Numbered from the stretch's first letter, positions 29,538-39,984 are shown. The stretch: 64,000 nucleotides of DNA from Kitasatospora acidiphila (GCF_006636205.1 NZ_VIGB01000003.1:1364001-1428000); one strand, 5' to 3'. Program-made: numbers and translations. Notes: a model not told the origin generated them from the sequence alone.

Positions 29538-31697
29538 GTGGCACAGCAGAGCACGCTGCGGCGTGGGAACCTGCCCGCGGAACTGACCAGCTTCATCGGA
29601 CGGCACGCCGAACTGGCCGCCCTGGCAGCGCTGTTGACCGGCCCGCGGCTGGTCACCGTGACCGGCCCCGGCGGCGTCGGCAAGACCCGGCTGGCGCTGC
29701 GCGCGGCGGCCACCGCGGCCGAGGACGCCTACCTGGTGGAGATCGGCGAGCTGCAGGATCCGCTGCTGCTGGGCCACGCGGTGCTGGAGGCGCTGGGGCT
29801 GACCGACGGCACTGCCCGCCCGCCGCTGGAGGTGCTGGTGGAGCAGCTGGACGGGCGGCGGCTGCTGCTGGTGCTGGACGGCTGCGAGCATCTGGTGGCG
29901 GCCTGCGCGGAGTTGGCGGGCACGCTGCTGCGGGCGCTGCCGGGGCTGCGGGTGCTGGCGACCAGCCGGGAGGCGCTGCGGATCGGCGGCGAGCACCTGC
30001 TGCCGGTGGTGCCGCTGCCGGTGACCGCGCCGCCGGGGACGCTGCCGGCGGCGGTGCGGCTGTTCTGCGACCGGGCGGCGGCGGTGCTGCCCGGCTTCGA
30101 GCCGCGCGGCGAGCGGCAGCGGGCCGAGGTGGGCACGCTCTGCCGACGCCTGGACGGCATCCCGCTGGCGCTGGAGCTGGCGGCGGGCCGGCTGCGCTCG
30201 CTCTCGGTGGGGCAGATCGCGCTGCGCCTGGACGACCGGTTCGAGCTGCTGACCGACGGGGATCGCGGCGCGCTGCCGCGGCACCGGACGCTGCGCACCG
30301 CGATCGGTTGGAGCCATGAGCTCTGCACCATGCAGGAACGTTTGCTCTGGGCCCGGCTCTCGGTCTTCGCCGGCTCCTTCGACCTGGAGGCCGCCGAGCA
30401 CATCTGCGCAGGCGACGGGATCGAGGCCGACGAGGTGGTCGACCTGCTCCGCGAGCTGGTCGCCAAGTCGGTGCTGCTCCGCGAGGAATACGCGGGCGCG
30501 GTCCGCTACCGGCTGCTGGACACCCTGCGCGACTACGGCGCCGGCTGGCTGCGCGGCAGCGGCGCCGAGTACGGGCTGCGCCGCAGACACCGGGACTGGT
30601 ACCTGGGGCTGGCCTCCTGGGGCGAGGTCGAGTGGTTCGGGCCGCGCCAGGCGGAGACCGCCGAGCGGACCGCGCTGGCACACAGCAACCTGCGGGCCGC
30701 GCTGGAGTTCTGCCTGGGCGAGCCGGGCGAGGAGCAGGTGGCGCTGCTGCTGGCCGGCACCCTCTGGTACTTCTGGGTCGGCTGCGGGCACCTCGGCGAG
30801 GGCCGGCACTGGCTGGAACGGGCGCTGGCCCTGGACCGGGCGCCCACCGCGGCCCGGGCCAAGGCGCTCTGGGTGACCGGCTACACCGCCACCCTGCAGG
30901 GCGACCGGGCCCGCGCGGAGCCGCTGCTGCAGGAGTGCCGCAGCCAGGCGCTGGCCACCGGCGACGACCGGGCGCTGGCGTATGCGCTGCACCGGCTCGG
31001 CTGCTCGGCGCTGATCGGCGACGAACCGGCCCGGGCCGCCGAGCTGTTCGAGCAGGCGCTGCGGCACTACGAGACGGCCGGCGAGCTGAACAGCAATGTG
31101 CTGATGGCGATGTTCGAACTGGGCCTGGCCCAGCTCTTCCAGGGCCGGGTGACCGAGGGCGAGGAGTACATGGCCCGGGTCCGGGAGATCTGCGAGGAGC
31201 ACGGCGAGCAGTGGGCCTACGCCTACGGCCTCTATGCGCGGGCCTACTCGCAGTGGCTGGTCGGCGAGGCCCGGCAGGCGCGGGCCTTCGCCCGGGAGAG
31301 CGTCCGGCTGCACTACGGCTTCCGCGACCTGGTCGGGCTGGTGCTCGGCCTGGAGCTGCTGGCGCTGCTGGAGGCGGACCGCGGCGAGCTGGTGGAGGCC
31401 CGGGTGCTGCAAGGCGCGGCGCACCGGATCTGGCAGGCCGTGGGGGTGCCGCTGTTCGGCTCGGCGGACTTCAACGCCCCGCACCACGAGTGCGCGCGGC
31501 GGGCCCGGGCGGGGCTGAGCGAGCAGGAGTTCCGCGCGGCGTTCGAGCGCGGTGCCCGGCTGGAGCTGGCGCAGGCGGTGCACCGGGCGCTGGACCGGGC
31601 CGCGGAGCTGCCGACCGAGCGGGACGACGACGGCGACGGCGAGTCGGACTGCGTGCTGCTCGACCGGGTGAGCGGGCTGGGCCGCCACCAGGCCTGA
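29538..31697 (+). CDS. STAND-class NTPase with TPR-like repeats, no recognisable DNA-binding domain
   Basis: 719 residues from the GTG at 29538 (AGGG upstream); the frame extending to 29085 overlaps the divergent DUF948 gene. Walker A is VTGPGGVGKTRLALRAA near residue 40. LLLVLDGCEHLV is the Walker B region, and VLATSREALRIGGEHLLPV and GIPLALELAAGRLRSL are typical NB-ARC/STAND elements. The C-terminal half is helical repeats (ALHRLGCSALIGDEPARAAELFEQAL). Most homologues carry a SARP or LuxR DNA-binding domain; none is visible here, so it may be a stand-alone switch. Confidence 0.82.
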   Translation: MAQQSTLRRGNLPAELTSFIGRHAELAALAALLTGPRLVTVTGPGGVGKTRLALRAAATAAEDAYLVEIGELQDPLLLGHAVLEALGLTDGTARPPLEVLVEQLDGRRLLLVLDGCEHLVAACAELAGTLLRALPGLRVLATSREALRIGGEHLLPVVPLPVTAPPGTLPAAVRLFCDRAAAVLPGFEPRGERQRAEVGTLCRRLDGIPLALELAAGRLRSLSVGQIALRLDDRFELLTDGDRGALPRHRTLRTAIGWSHELCTMQERLLWARLSVFAGSFDLEAAEHICAGDGIEADEVVDLLRELVAKSVLLREEYAGAVRYRLLDTLRDYGAGWLRGSGAEYGLRRRHRDWYLGLASWGEVEWFGPRQAETAERTALAHSNLRAALEFCLGEPGEEQVALLLAGTLWYFWVGCGHLGEGRHWLERALALDRAPTAARAKALWVTGYTATLQGDRARAEPLLQECRSQALATGDDRALAYALHRLGCSALIGDEPARAAELFEQALRHYETAGELNSNVLMAMFELGLAQLFQGRVTEGEEYMARVREICEEHGEQWAYAYGLYARAYSQWLVGEARQARAFARESVRLHYGFRDLVGLVLGLELLALLEADRGELVEARVLQGAAHRIWQAVGVPLFGSADFNAPHHECARRARAGLSEQEFRAAFERGARLELAQAVHRALDRAAELPTERDDDGDGESDCVLLDRVSGLGRHQA

Positions 31698-31763
31698 GCA
31701 CCAAAGCGCCGACACCAGGCCTGGGCGAAAGAGCGCCGGCACCAAGCCTCGACGAAAAAGCGG

Positions 31764-31797
31764 CGGACCCCCGCCGCCCGAAGGCGACAGGGGTCCG
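31764..31797. terminator. Terminator between STAND gene and rpsD
   Basis: Arms CGGACCCC and GGGGTCCG with an internal GCC/GGC pairing form a hairpin between two convergent genes, 26 bases beyond the rpsD stop. Confidence 0.6.
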
Positions 31798-31822
31798 TGG
31801 CGCGAAGGGCGCTACCCGCGGA

Positions 31823-32437
31823 TCAACGCGAGTAGTACTCGACGACCAGCTGCTCGTCGCAGATCACGGGGACCTCACGACGCTGCGGCAGACGGTCCAG
31901 GCGGAAGGCCAGGGCCTTGAGGTTGACCTCGAGGTACTTCGGGGTCTGGCCCTCACCCGCGTAGCCACCCTCACGGGCGACCTGGAACGGGACCTTCTCC
32001 TTGGACTTGTCCTTGACCGTGACGACGTAGCCCGGCTTCATCTGGAACGACGGCTTGTTGACCTTGCTGCCGTTGACCTGGATGTGGCCGTGCACGACCA
32101 TCTGGCGGGCCTGGTAGATGGTCCGGGCGATGCCCGAACGCAGCACCAGAGCGTCGAGACGGGTCTCGAGCTCGGCAACCAGGACCTCACCGGTCTTGCC
32201 CTCGGCCTTGCGGGCACGGTCGAAGGCGCGGGCCATCTGCTTCTCGCTCAGGTCGTACTGGGCGCGCAGACGCTGCTTCTCGAGCAGACGGACCTTGTAG
32301 TCCGAGTTCTGCTTGCGGCCACGGCCGTGCTGGCCGGGCGGGTACGGGCGGGCCTCGAAGTACTTGACGGACTTCGGGGTCAGCGGAACGCCAAGAGCGC
32401 GAGCGATCTTGACCTTCGGGCGCTTCTGGTTCGCCAT
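31823..32437 (-). CDS. rpsD: 30S ribosomal protein S4
   Basis: 204 residues. It binds 16S rRNA early in 30S assembly. The N-terminus MANQKRPKVKIARALGVPL lacks the zinc Cys cluster, so this is the zinc-independent (C-minus) form. YPPGQHGRGRKQNSDYKVRLLEKQRLRAQY and the S4 RNA-binding domain (RLDALVLRSGIARTIYQARQMVVHGHI) are typical. It is monocistronic and outside the main ribosomal operons, as in other streptomycetes. A long leader with hairpins precedes it. Confidence 0.96.
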   Translation of the reverse strand: MANQKRPKVKIARALGVPLTPKSVKYFEARPYPPGQHGRGRKQNSDYKVRLLEKQRLRAQYDLSEKQMARAFDRARKAEGKTGEVLVAELETRLDALVLRSGIARTIYQARQMVVHGHIQVNGSKVNKPSFQMKPGYVVTVKDKSKEKVPFQVAREGGYAGEGQTPKYLEVNLKALAFRLDRLPQRREVPVICDEQLVVEYYSR

Positions 32438-32749
32438 GGAACCGGAACCTCTTTCGTTCTGTGAATACGGCTGTCACCAGGTGTTGACGGAGGTCGCCTC
32501 TCGCGGCCCGGAGAAAACCATCCGGGGATGGTCAGCCGCCTCCGGGAGCCGGGCACGATGTGCTTGCACACGTAGCACTGGGTGCTACGTGACACCGAAA
32601 ACGGTGCGCGACGCTCCTGGTGGCTCCGCGAACGGAGCCACTGGCCACTGCCCCGCTGGTGCGGCCGGTCGACACGATGGCCGCCGGACCCGGGACATGG
32701 CACTTCGAGCGAGTATACCCGGTGGTCGATCACCCGTCGGACCGGGCGG
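32438..32749 (-). promoter_or_regulatory. rpsD promoter and structured leader
   Basis: 312 bases between rarA and rpsD. On the minus strand a TATACT hexamer lies at 32717-32712. Downstream come two hairpins: a 9-bp stem with TTCG loop (32620-32641) and a 9-bp perfect stem with 5-base loop (32569-32591). A CCATCC/GGATGG stem lies at 32518-32531. If transcription starts near 32705, the leader is about 265 bases long. S4 autoregulates through its mRNA leader in other bacteria, so the same is possible here; no -35 box was found. Confidence 0.5.
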
Positions 32750-34099
32750 TCACTCACCCTTCAGCTTGCCCCTGGTCCACTCCACGACGTCCGCGTAGCG
32801 GGCCTCGCCGCCGTTCCTGGTCGGGTGGTAGTAGGCCTTGCCGTGCACCGTGTCGGGGGCGTACTGCTGGGCGGCGATCGAGCCGGGCAGGTCGTGCGGG
32901 TACTGGTAGCCCTTGCCGTGGCCGAGCTTGCCGGCGCCGCCGTAGTGCGCGTCCCGCAGGTGCGGCGGAACCGGGCCCGCCAGGCCCTGCCGCACATCGG
33001 CCAGGGCGCTGTCGATGGCCAGGTAGGCGGCGTTGGACTTGGGGGCCAGGGCCAGCGCGATGGCGGCCTGGGCCAGGATGATCCGGGCCTCCGGGAAGCC
33101 GATCATGGCCACCGCCTGGGCGGCCGCCACCGCGGTGGGCAGCGCGGTGGGGTCGGCCAGGCCGATGTCCTCACTCGCCGAGATCATCAGCCGGCGGGCG
33201 ATGAACCGCGGGTCCTCCCCCGCCTCGACCATCCGGGCCAGGTAGTGCAGGGTGGCGTCCACATCGCTGCCGCGGATCGACTTGATCAGCGCGCTGGCCA
33301 CGTCGTAGTGCTGGTCGCCGTCCTTGTCGTAGCGGACCGCGGCCTGGTTGACGGCGGTCTCGGTGACCGCGAGGGTGATCTCGGCCAGGCCCTGCTCCAG
33401 CGCGGCGCCGGCCGCCGCCTCCAGCGTGGTCAGGGCCCGCCGGGCGTCACCGCCGGCCAGGCGCACCAAGTGGTCCTCGGCCTCCTGCCCCAGCGCCACC
33501 GAACCGTCGAGGCCGCGCTCGTCGGCCACCGCGCGGCGCAGCAGGGCCCGGATGTCGTCATCGGTGAGCGACTGCAGGGTGAGCAGCAGCGAGCGGGAGA
33601 GCAGCGGGGAGATCACCGAGAAGTAGGGGTTCTCGGTGGTGGCGGCGATCAGGGTGACCCAGCGGTTCTCCACGGCGGGCAGCAGCGAGTCCTGCTGGGC
33701 CTTGGAGAAGCGGTGGATCTCGTCCAGGAAGAGCACGGTCTCCTTGCCGCTCATCCCGACCGCCCGGCGAGCGCCCTCGATCACCGCCCGGACCTCCTTG
33801 ACCCCGGCGGTGATCGCGGAGAGCTCGACGAACCGGCCCTCGACGGCCTGGCTGATCACATGCGCCAGGGTGGTCTTGCCGGTGCCGGGCGGGCCCCAGA
33901 GGATCACCGAACTGGTCGCCGCCGGGCCCTTGGCGCCGGCCACCAGGCGGCGCAGCGGTGAGCCGTCCTTGAGCAGCTGGCGCTGGCCCGCCACCTCGTC
34001 CAGGGTGCGCGGCCGCATCCGCACGGCCAGCGGCGCCCGGCCCGGCTCGGCGGCCTGGTGCTGCTCGGCGGCGGCGGTGAAGAGGTCCGGTTCGTCCAC
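32750..34099 (-). CDS. rarA: Replication-associated recombination protein RarA (MgsA)
   Basis: 449 residues of the clamp-loader AAA+ group. Walker A is [17 protein letters not shown], Walker B is [23 protein letters not shown], sensor 1 is [20 protein letters not shown], and [11 protein letters not shown] is the sensor 2 region. The C-terminal tetramerisation domain has [16 protein letters not shown] and [24 protein letters not shown]. It acts at stalled replication forks. The gene is independent of rpsD, which lies 312 bases downstream. Confidence 0.94.
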   Translation of the reverse strand: MDEPDLFTAAAEQHQAAEPGRAPLAVRMRPRTLDEVAGQRQLLKDGSPLRRLVAGAKGPAATSSVILWGPPGTGKTTLAHVISQAVEGRFVELSAITAGVKEVRAVIEGARRAVGMSGKETVLFLDEIHRFSKAQQDSLLPAVENRWVTLIAATTENPYFSVISPLLSRSLLLTLQSLTDDDIRALLRRAVADERGLDGSVALGQEAEDHLVRLAGGDARRALTTLEAAAGAALEQGLAEITLAVTETAVNQAAVRYDKDGDQHYDVASALIKSIRGSDVDATLHYLARMVEAGEDPRFIARRLMISASEDIGLADPTALPTAVAAAQAVAMIGFPEARIILAQAAIALALAPKSNAAYLAIDSALADVRQGLAGPVPPHLRDAHYGGAGKLGHGKGYQYPHDLPGSIAAQQYAPDTVHGKAYYHPTRNGGEARYADVVEWTRGKLKGE

Positions 34100-34144
34100 C
34101 CCGCCACCCTAATGCGCGCCACCGACAGGGCGCGGGGACGACCG

Positions 34145-34509
34145 CTACTGGCCGCCCTGGGAGCTGTAGAGCGCCAGCAGGATCAGAACGAGGACGATGA
34201 GCACCGCCTCGGCGAGCGCCGGCCCGGCGACATAGCCGGTAGCCACCCAGGGCCGGGCCTACTCGGTGTCCGCGTCCAGCACCGGCGCCGTCCAGCTGCC
34301 GCCGACCTCCGGGCCGCCGCCACCTCGCGCCGGAACCGGCCCAGGAACTCGGCGTCGGCCGCCAGTTCCGCCTTCACCCGCTTGACCGCCACGGTCCGCC
34401 CGCCCGGGCTGCGCCCGAGGTACACCTGCCCCATCCCGCCGGCGCCCAGCCGCCCCAGCAGCCGGTACGGCCCGACCGTCGCCGGATCCCCCGCAACCAA
34501 CGGTTGCAT
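34145..34509 (-). pseudogene. Truncated Ser/Thr protein kinase (Pkn-type) remnant
   Basis: Starting at the ATG at 34509, the frame encodes a clear kinase N-lobe: VGPYRLLGRLGAGGMGQVYL (glycine-rich loop), VAVKRVKAEL (catalytic Lys) and EFLGRFRREVAAAR. Near 34310 the frame shifts by one base; the shifted frame continues as GGSWTAPVLDADTE, stop, ARPWVATGYVAGPALAEAVL, which is kinase-like up to about residue 105. It then changes to IVLVLILLALYSSQGGQ and stops at 34145. The catalytic loop, DFG motif and the rest of the kinase are absent. This gene is broken even if the one-base shift is a sequencing error. Confidence 0.8.
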
Positions 34510-34592
34510 CCGCCCTGTCCCCCGTGAACGGCCCGAGTGCCGGGCACGATCATCTCGGCGGGCCATCCTCGGCACAAGTCGGCAGGTGGCGC

Positions 34593-35419
34593 TCAGCGTC
34601 GGCCCCGCCGCTCCAGCTCGGCGGCGTGGTCCGGGACGTACTTCTGCAGGTCGCGGGGCGGGCGCTGGTAACCCTCGGAAGCCGGTCGGGGCGGCAGCGA
34701 CACCGGCGGCTTGGTCACGTCGGTGTAGGGCAGGGTGGAGAGCAAGTGGGAGATCATGTTGATCCGGGCCCGCCGCTTGTCGTCGCTTTCCACCACGTAC
34801 CAGGGCGAGCGGGGCGTGTCGGTGTGGATGAACATGGTGTCCTTGGCCCGGGAGTAGTCCTCCCAGTGGTTGATCGACTCGGTGTCCATCGGGGAGAGCT
34901 TCCAGCGGCGCATCGGGTCGTTCAGCCGGGAGTGGAAGCGGCGCTCCTGCTCGGTGTCGCTGACCGAGAACCAGTACTTGCGCAGCTCGATGCCGGCCTC
35001 GATGAGCATCAGCTCGAAGATCGGGCACTGGTGCAGGAACTGCCAGTACTCCTCGTCGCTGCAGAAGCCCATCACCCGTTCGACGCCGGCGCGGTTGTAC
35101 CAGCTGCGGTCGAACAGCACGATCTCGCCGGCGGCCGGCAGCTGCTCCACGTACCGCTGGAAGTACCACTGTCCGCGCTGCCGCTCGGTCGGCGCGGGCA
35201 GCGCCACGATCCGCGCGACCCGGGGGTTGAGGTACTGGGTGACCCGTTTGATGGCCCCACCCTTGCCGGCCGCGTCCCGCCCCTCGAAGACCACCACCAG
35301 CCGCACCCCTCGGCCCGCACCCACTCCTGGAGCTTCACCAACTCCTCCTGGAGGTACAGCAGTTCGCCCTCATAGAGCTTCCTGGGGAGGCGGGGCCGCT
35401 GGGCGGGGGCTTCGCTCAC
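34593..35419 (-). pseudogene. ppk2: Polyphosphate kinase 2, frameshifted
   Basis: The PPK2 reading is split. From the GTG at 35419 (GGAGA upstream) one frame gives SEAPAQRPRLPRKLYEGELL and LVKLQEWVRAEG. The adjacent frame continues with VRLVVVFEGRDAAGKGGAIK (Walker A), IVLFDRSWYNRAG (Walker B) and a normal C-terminus to 34593. The switch lies in the C4 run at 35306-35309; one extra C restores EWVRAEG-VRLVVVFEGRD and a 275-residue protein. PPK2 transfers phosphate between polyphosphate and nucleotides. Either a sequencing error or a recent inactivation. A downstream GTG at 35324 could still give the catalytic core without the N-terminal helix. Confidence 0.85.
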
Positions 35420-35498
35420 GTGGCGTCTCCAGGGGAACCGGTGCTGATGATCCCTCAGATTAAGCCGGATCATCGGCTCCCGCCTGTTGGCTGCCCGC

Positions 35499-36061
35499 TC
35501 AGCCCCGCAGCAGCCTCCCGGGGTCGAGGTCCAGCGGGAACGGGTCCGCCAGGCCGGTGCTCTCGCCGACCTGGACCAGGCGGTCGCGGTAGGCACCGAG
35601 CTCCAGCCGCCCCAGGTAGAGGCGCGGCGCGGGATCGAGCTCGACCCGCCAGTAGTGGGGGATGCCGGCGGCGGCGTACAGCGAGGGCTTGAGCCGCTTG
35701 TCGGCGACCCGGGTGGACGGCGAGGCGATCTCGATGGCCACCGCGACGTCGTGGGCGCTCAGCGTGGTTCCGGCCCTGTCGGCCGCGGCAGCATCGGCGA
35801 TGACCAGGTCGGGGGTGAGCAGGCCGTCGGGGATGACGACGTTGACCGCCTGAAGTACCTCGAAGGGGGCACCGGCCCTCTTGATGGCCGCGACCAGGAG
35901 CATGGCGAGGCTCAGGTTGGTGCGCTGGTGCGGAACACCGGGGTTCGGGCTCATCAGCAACGCCCCCCGACGAGCTCGATCCGGTTTCGGGAGTCCTCGG
36001 GCAGCGCCAGAACGTCATCCACGGTCCAGGGCCCGCTGTGGTCAGCGGCCGCAACGCTCAC
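35499..36061 (-). pseudogene. Uma2-family (DUF820) putative endonuclease, frameshifted
   Basis: From the GTG at 36061 (AAAGGA upstream) one frame encodes SVAAADHSGPWTVDDVLALP and EDSRNRIELVGG, then stops. The next frame resumes MSPNPGVPHQRTNLSLAMLL, with TPDLVIADA, VAIEIASPSTR and KPSLYAAAGIPHYWRVE. These are the PD-(D/E)XK-like motifs of the Uma2 family (D, then E-x-x-S-P-S-T-R, then K). One extra C in the C6 run at 35963-35968 would join them into about 187 residues, the normal length. Function of Uma2 proteins is unknown. Confidence 0.82.
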
Positions 36062-36154
36062 GGTCCTTTCACCTCCTCCGAGTACCTACCCACACTGTCC
36101 CCTGGACGGGGCCCGAGGCGGTACCGGCTCACAGTGCCACCTCGATAACGACAA

Positions 36155-36193
36155 CTGGTGATGACCCGTCACGGTCGGACGGGTCATCACCAG
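36155..36193 (-). terminator. Terminator after aspS
   Basis: Perfect 16-base arms (36155-36170 and 36178-36193) with a 7-base loop lie 22 bases downstream of the aspS stop. Confidence 0.8.
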
Positions 36194-36215
36194 CAGTGGA
36201 TCAAGCGAACGCGGA

Positions 36216-38006
36216 TCAGCCCTCGGCGCCGCCCGCCTTGGCCTCGGCGGCGGCCGCCTTCGGCTGGGCGTCCACGCCGGCCTCCTTGCGCTGGGCGGGC
36301 GTGATCGGGGTGGGCGCGCCGGTCAGCGGGTCACCGCCGGTGGACGTCTTCGGGAAGGCGATGACGTCGCGGATGGTGTCGTAGCCGCCGAGCAGCGTGA
36401 CGATCCGGTCCAGGCCGAAGGCGACACCGCCGTGCGGCGGCGGGCCGTAGTTGAAGGCGTCCAGCAGGAAGCCGAACTGCGAGGCCGCCTCCTCCTCGGA
36501 GAGGCCGATCGCGTCGAACGCCCGCTTCTGCACCTCGCGCTGGTGGATACGGATCGAACCGCCGCCCAGCTCCGAGCCGTTGAGCACCAGGTCGTAGGCG
36601 TTGGACAGGGCGCTGCCCGGGTCGGTGTCGAAGGTGGCCAGCGACTCGGCGGTGGGCGCGGTGAACGGGTGGTGCACCGCGTGCCAGCCCTGGAACTCGC
36701 CCTTCTCGTCCTCGATCGGCTCGAACATCGGGAAGTCGACCACCCAGAGGAAGGCCCACTGCGACTCGTCGATCAGGTCGCAGCGGCGGCCGATCTCCAG
36801 GCGGGCGGCGCCCAGCAGCTCCTGGGAGGCGGTGCGCTTGCCGGCCGCGAAGAAGATCGCGTCACCGTTCTTGGCGCCCGCGGCGGCGGCCAGGCCGGCC
36901 AGGTGCTCCTCGGAGAGGTTCTTGGCGACCGGGCCGCGCAGCTCGCCGGTCTCGGCGTCGATCAGCACGTAGGCCAGGCCCTTGGCGCCGCGCGCCTTGG
37001 CCCAGTCCTGCCAGGCGTCCAGCTGCTTGCGCGGCTGCGAGGCGCCGCCCGGCATCACCACGGCGCCGACGTACGGAGCCTGGAAGACCCGGAACGAGGT
37101 GCCCTTGAAGTACTCGGTGAGGTCGGTGAGTTCCTGGCCGAACCGGACGTCCGGCTTGTCGGAGCCGTAGCGCGACATCGCGTCGGCGTAGCTCAGGCGC
37201 GGCAGCGGGTTGGGGAGCTCGTAGCCGTGAACCTCGCGCCAGATGGAACCGACGATCTTCTCGCCGAGGGCCAGGATGTCCTCCTGGTCGACGAACGAGG
37301 CCTCGATGTCCAGCTGGGTGAACTCCGGCTGCCGGTCGGCGCGGAAGTCCTCGTCGCGGAAGCAGCGGGCGATCTGGTAGTAGCGCTCCATGCCGGCCAC
37401 CATCAGCAGCTGCTTGAACAGCTGGGGCGACTGCGGCAGGGCGTACCAGGAGCCGGGCTGCAGGCGGACCGGGACCAGGAAGTCGCGGGCGCCCTCGGGA
37501 GTGGAGCGGGTGAGGTACGGCGTCTCGATGTCGAGGAAGTCGTTCTCCTCCATCACCCGGCGGATGATGTTGTTGACCTTGGAGCGCAGCCGCAGCGCCT
37601 TGGCCGGGCCCTCGCGGCGCAGGTCCAGGTAGCGGTAGCGGAGCCGGACCTCCTCGTTGACGGTGCCCGGCTCGTACTCGGCGACCTGGAACGGCAGCGG
37701 CGCGGCCTCGGAGAGCACCTCGATCTCGCTGACCACGACCTCGACGGCGCCGGTCGGGATCTCCGGGTTCTCGTTGCCCTCGGGGCGGACCCGGACGTCG
37801 CCGACCACCTTGACGCAGTACTCGGCGCGCAGGCCGTGCACCGAGTCGAGGTCGCGGACCACGACCTGCACGGTGCCGGAGGCATCGCGCAGGTCGATGA
37901 AGGCCACCCCGCCGTGGTCGCGGCGGCGGGCGACCCAGCCGGCCAGGGTGACGGTCGCTCCGGCGTGCTCCGCGCGGAGGGTGCCCGCGTCGTGCGTGCG
38001 GATCAC
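36216..38006 (-). CDS. aspS: Aspartyl-tRNA synthetase
   Basis: 596 residues. The N-terminal OB fold reads [23 protein letters not shown]. The class II core has [37 protein letters not shown] (motif 2 area) and the C-terminal [19 protein letters not shown] (motif 3). The GAD domain is present. The GTG start overlaps the hisS stop by 4 bases, so aspS is the last gene of the MBL-hisS-aspS unit. The C-terminus has an Ala/Lys-rich extension. Confidence 0.97.
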   Translation of the reverse strand: MIRTHDAGTLRAEHAGATVTLAGWVARRRDHGGVAFIDLRDASGTVQVVVRDLDSVHGLRAEYCVKVVGDVRVRPEGNENPEIPTGAVEVVVSEIEVLSEAAPLPFQVAEYEPGTVNEEVRLRYRYLDLRREGPAKALRLRSKVNNIIRRVMEENDFLDIETPYLTRSTPEGARDFLVPVRLQPGSWYALPQSPQLFKQLLMVAGMERYYQIARCFRDEDFRADRQPEFTQLDIEASFVDQEDILALGEKIVGSIWREVHGYELPNPLPRLSYADAMSRYGSDKPDVRFGQELTDLTEYFKGTSFRVFQAPYVGAVVMPGGASQPRKQLDAWQDWAKARGAKGLAYVLIDAETGELRGPVAKNLSEEHLAGLAAAAGAKNGDAIFFAAGKRTASQELLGAARLEIGRRCDLIDESQWAFLWVVDFPMFEPIEDEKGEFQGWHAVHHPFTAPTAESLATFDTDPGSALSNAYDLVLNGSELGGGSIRIHQREVQKRAFDAIGLSEEEAASQFGFLLDAFNYGPPPHGGVAFGLDRIVTLLGGYDTIRDVIAFPKTSTGGDPLTGAPTPITPAQRKEAGVDAQPKAAAAEAKAGGAEG

Positions 38007-39280
38007 AGCTGCTTCTCCTTCAGGGTGGTGACGAGTGCTTCGAGTGCGACGGCGGTCTGCTCGCCGGTGGTCAGGTCCTTCAACTGCACGACGCCCTCGG
38101 CGAGGTCGCGGTCGCCCGCGATCAGGGCGAACCGGGCGCCGGAGCGGTCGGCGGACTTCATGGCGTTCTTGATGCCCTTGACGCCGAAGGCCAGGTCGGT
38201 GGCGACGCCGGCCCGGCGCAGCTCGGTCACCTTGGCGAAGAGCAGGTTCTTGGCCTCCTCGCCGAGCGCCACGGCGTAGACCGAGGTGGCCGGGGGCACG
38301 TCCAGGGTGATCCCCTCGGCCTCCAGGGCCAGGTAGATCCGGTCCACTCCCAGGCCCCAGCCGACCGACGGCAGGGCCGGGCCGCCGAGCATCTCCGACA
38401 GGCCGTCATAGCGGCCGCCGCCACCGATCGCGGACTGCGCGCCGAGGCCGTTGTGCACGAACTCGAAGGTGGTGCGGGTGTAGTAGTCCAGGCCGCGGAC
38501 CAGCTTGGGGTCGTCGGTGAAGGCCACCCCGGCGGCGGTCAGCAGCGAGCGGACCTGCTCGTCGTAGGCCTTGCAGTCCTCGCACAGGAAGTCGCGCAGC
38601 AGCGGGGCGCCGGTCAGCTGGGCCTGCACGGCCTCGCGCTTGTCGTCCAGCACCCGCAGCGGGTTGATCTCGGCGCGGTTGCGGGTGTCCTCGTCCAGGT
38701 CGAGGCCGCGCAGGAACTCCTGCAGCGCGGCCCGGTAGACCGGGCGGCACTGCTTGTCGCCCAGGCTGTTGATCAGCAGCCGGTAGTCGGACAGGCCCAG
38801 CGCCTTGAACGCGTCGTCGGCCAGGATGATCAGCTCGGCGTCCAGCGCCGGGTCCTCGGCGCCCAGCGCCTCGGCACCGACCTGGGAGAACTGCCGGTAG
38901 CGGCCCTTCTGCGGGCGCTCATAACGGTAGAAGTTGCCCGAGTACCACGCCTTGACCGGCAGGTTGCCGGCCTTGTGCAGGTTGCCCTGGAGCACCGCGC
39001 GGACCACCGAGGCGGTGCCCTCGGGGCGCAGTGCCAGCTCCTCCTTGCCGCGCTTGGTGAGGGTGAACATCTCCTTGGTGACGATGTCGGTGGACTCGCC
39101 GACGCCGCGGGAGAAGAGCTTCAGGTCCTCGAAGACCGGGGTCTCGATGTAGCCGTAGCCGGCCCGGCGCAGCGGGGCGGCCAGCGCCTGACGGACCGCC
39201 AGGAAGGTCGCCGACTCGGGCGGGAGCAGGTCGTAGGTGCCCTTGGGGGCGGTGAAGGTGCTCAACGTCTTTTCCGTCAC
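38003..39280 (-). CDS. hisS: Histidyl-tRNA synthetase
   Basis: 425 residues. Family segments are [60 protein letters not shown], the signature [15 protein letters not shown] and [16 protein letters not shown]. The GTG start overlaps the stop of the upstream MBL gene by 4 bases, and the stop overlaps the aspS start by 4 bases, so the three genes are translationally coupled. Confidence 0.97.
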   Translation of the reverse strand: MTEKTLSTFTAPKGTYDLLPPESATFLAVRQALAAPLRRAGYGYIETPVFEDLKLFSRGVGESTDIVTKEMFTLTKRGKEELALRPEGTASVVRAVLQGNLHKAGNLPVKAWYSGNFYRYERPQKGRYRQFSQVGAEALGAEDPALDAELIILADDAFKALGLSDYRLLINSLGDKQCRPVYRAALQEFLRGLDLDEDTRNRAEINPLRVLDDKREAVQAQLTGAPLLRDFLCEDCKAYDEQVRSLLTAAGVAFTDDPKLVRGLDYYTRTTFEFVHNGLGAQSAIGGGGRYDGLSEMLGGPALPSVGWGLGVDRIYLALEAEGITLDVPPATSVYAVALGEEAKNLLFAKVTELRRAGVATDLAFGVKGIKNAMKSADRSGARFALIAGDRDLAEGVVQLKDLTTGEQTAVALEALVTTLKEKQL

Positions 39281-39984
39281 ATTCCTCGTCGCGGGGCCGC
39301 GGACGGCGGCGCCGCCTCCGCTGCCTGCCTGAGGTAGGGGTTGGCGGCGCGCTCGCGGCCGATGGTGGTCTGGGCGCCGTGGCCGGACAGCACCACGGTC
39401 GAGTCGTCGAGGGGCAGGCAGACCCGGGCCAGCGACCGCATGATGTCGGTCAGGCTGCCGCCCGGGAGGTCCGTGCGCCCGATGGAGCCGGCGAACAGCA
39501 GGTCGCCCGAGAAGAGGACTGGCGGGACCTCTTCGGTGGCGGGCGTCCGGAACGTCACCGACCCCTTGGTATGGCCGGGCGCATGGTCGACGGTGAACTT
39601 CAGGCCGGCCAGCTCCAGTTCGGTGCCGTCGCCGAGCAGCCGCAGGTCGTCCGGCTCACCGATGGTCAGCTCGCCCATCAGCGGCATCCCGATGGAGCGG
39701 CCGAGCGCCTTCTCCGGATCGGTGAGCATGTACCGGTCGTCGGGGTGGATGTAGGCCGGCACGCCCTTGGCGTCGCAGACCGGGACCACCGAGGCCACGT
39801 GGTCGATGTGCCCGTGGGTGAGGACCACGGCGACGGGCTTCAGCCGGTATTCGCGGATCATGTCCTCGACGCCGGCCGCCGCCTGGTGCCCCGGGTCGAC
39901 GATCACGCACTCCTCGCCCGCCGCGGGCGCCACCAGGTAGCAGTTGGTGCCCCAGGCTCCGGCGGGGAATCCGGCGATCAACAC
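39277..39984 (-). CDS. MBL-fold metallo-hydrolase (glyoxalase II-like)
   Basis: 235 residues from the GTG at 39984 (GAGGAC upstream), giving [19 protein letters not shown]; the longer frame is non-coding. Metal motifs are [10 protein letters not shown] (H-x-H-x-D-H), [30 protein letters not shown] and [20 protein letters not shown], as in glyoxalase II and its relatives. It probably hydrolyses a thioester. Its coupling to hisS-aspS is conserved in streptomycetes, but the link to tRNA charging is unexplained. Confidence 0.88.
   Translation of the reverse strand: MLIAGFPAGAWGTNCYLVAPAAGEECVIVDPGHQAAAGVEDMIREYRLKPVAVVLTHGHIDHVASVVPVCDAKGVPAYIHPDDRYMLTDPEKALGRSIGMPLMGELTIGEPDDLRLLGDGTELELAGLKFTVDHAPGHTKGSVTFRTPATEEVPPVLFSGDLLFAGSIGRTDLPGGSLTDIMRSLARVCLPLDDSTVVLSGHGAQTTIGRERAANPYLRQAAEAAPPSAAPRRGM

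Noticed and set aside
34183-35169. 328-residue open frame on the minus strand
   Set aside because: It is a fusion of an out-of-frame ppk2 segment and the kinase remnant; only the kinase part (from 34509) is real coding sequence.
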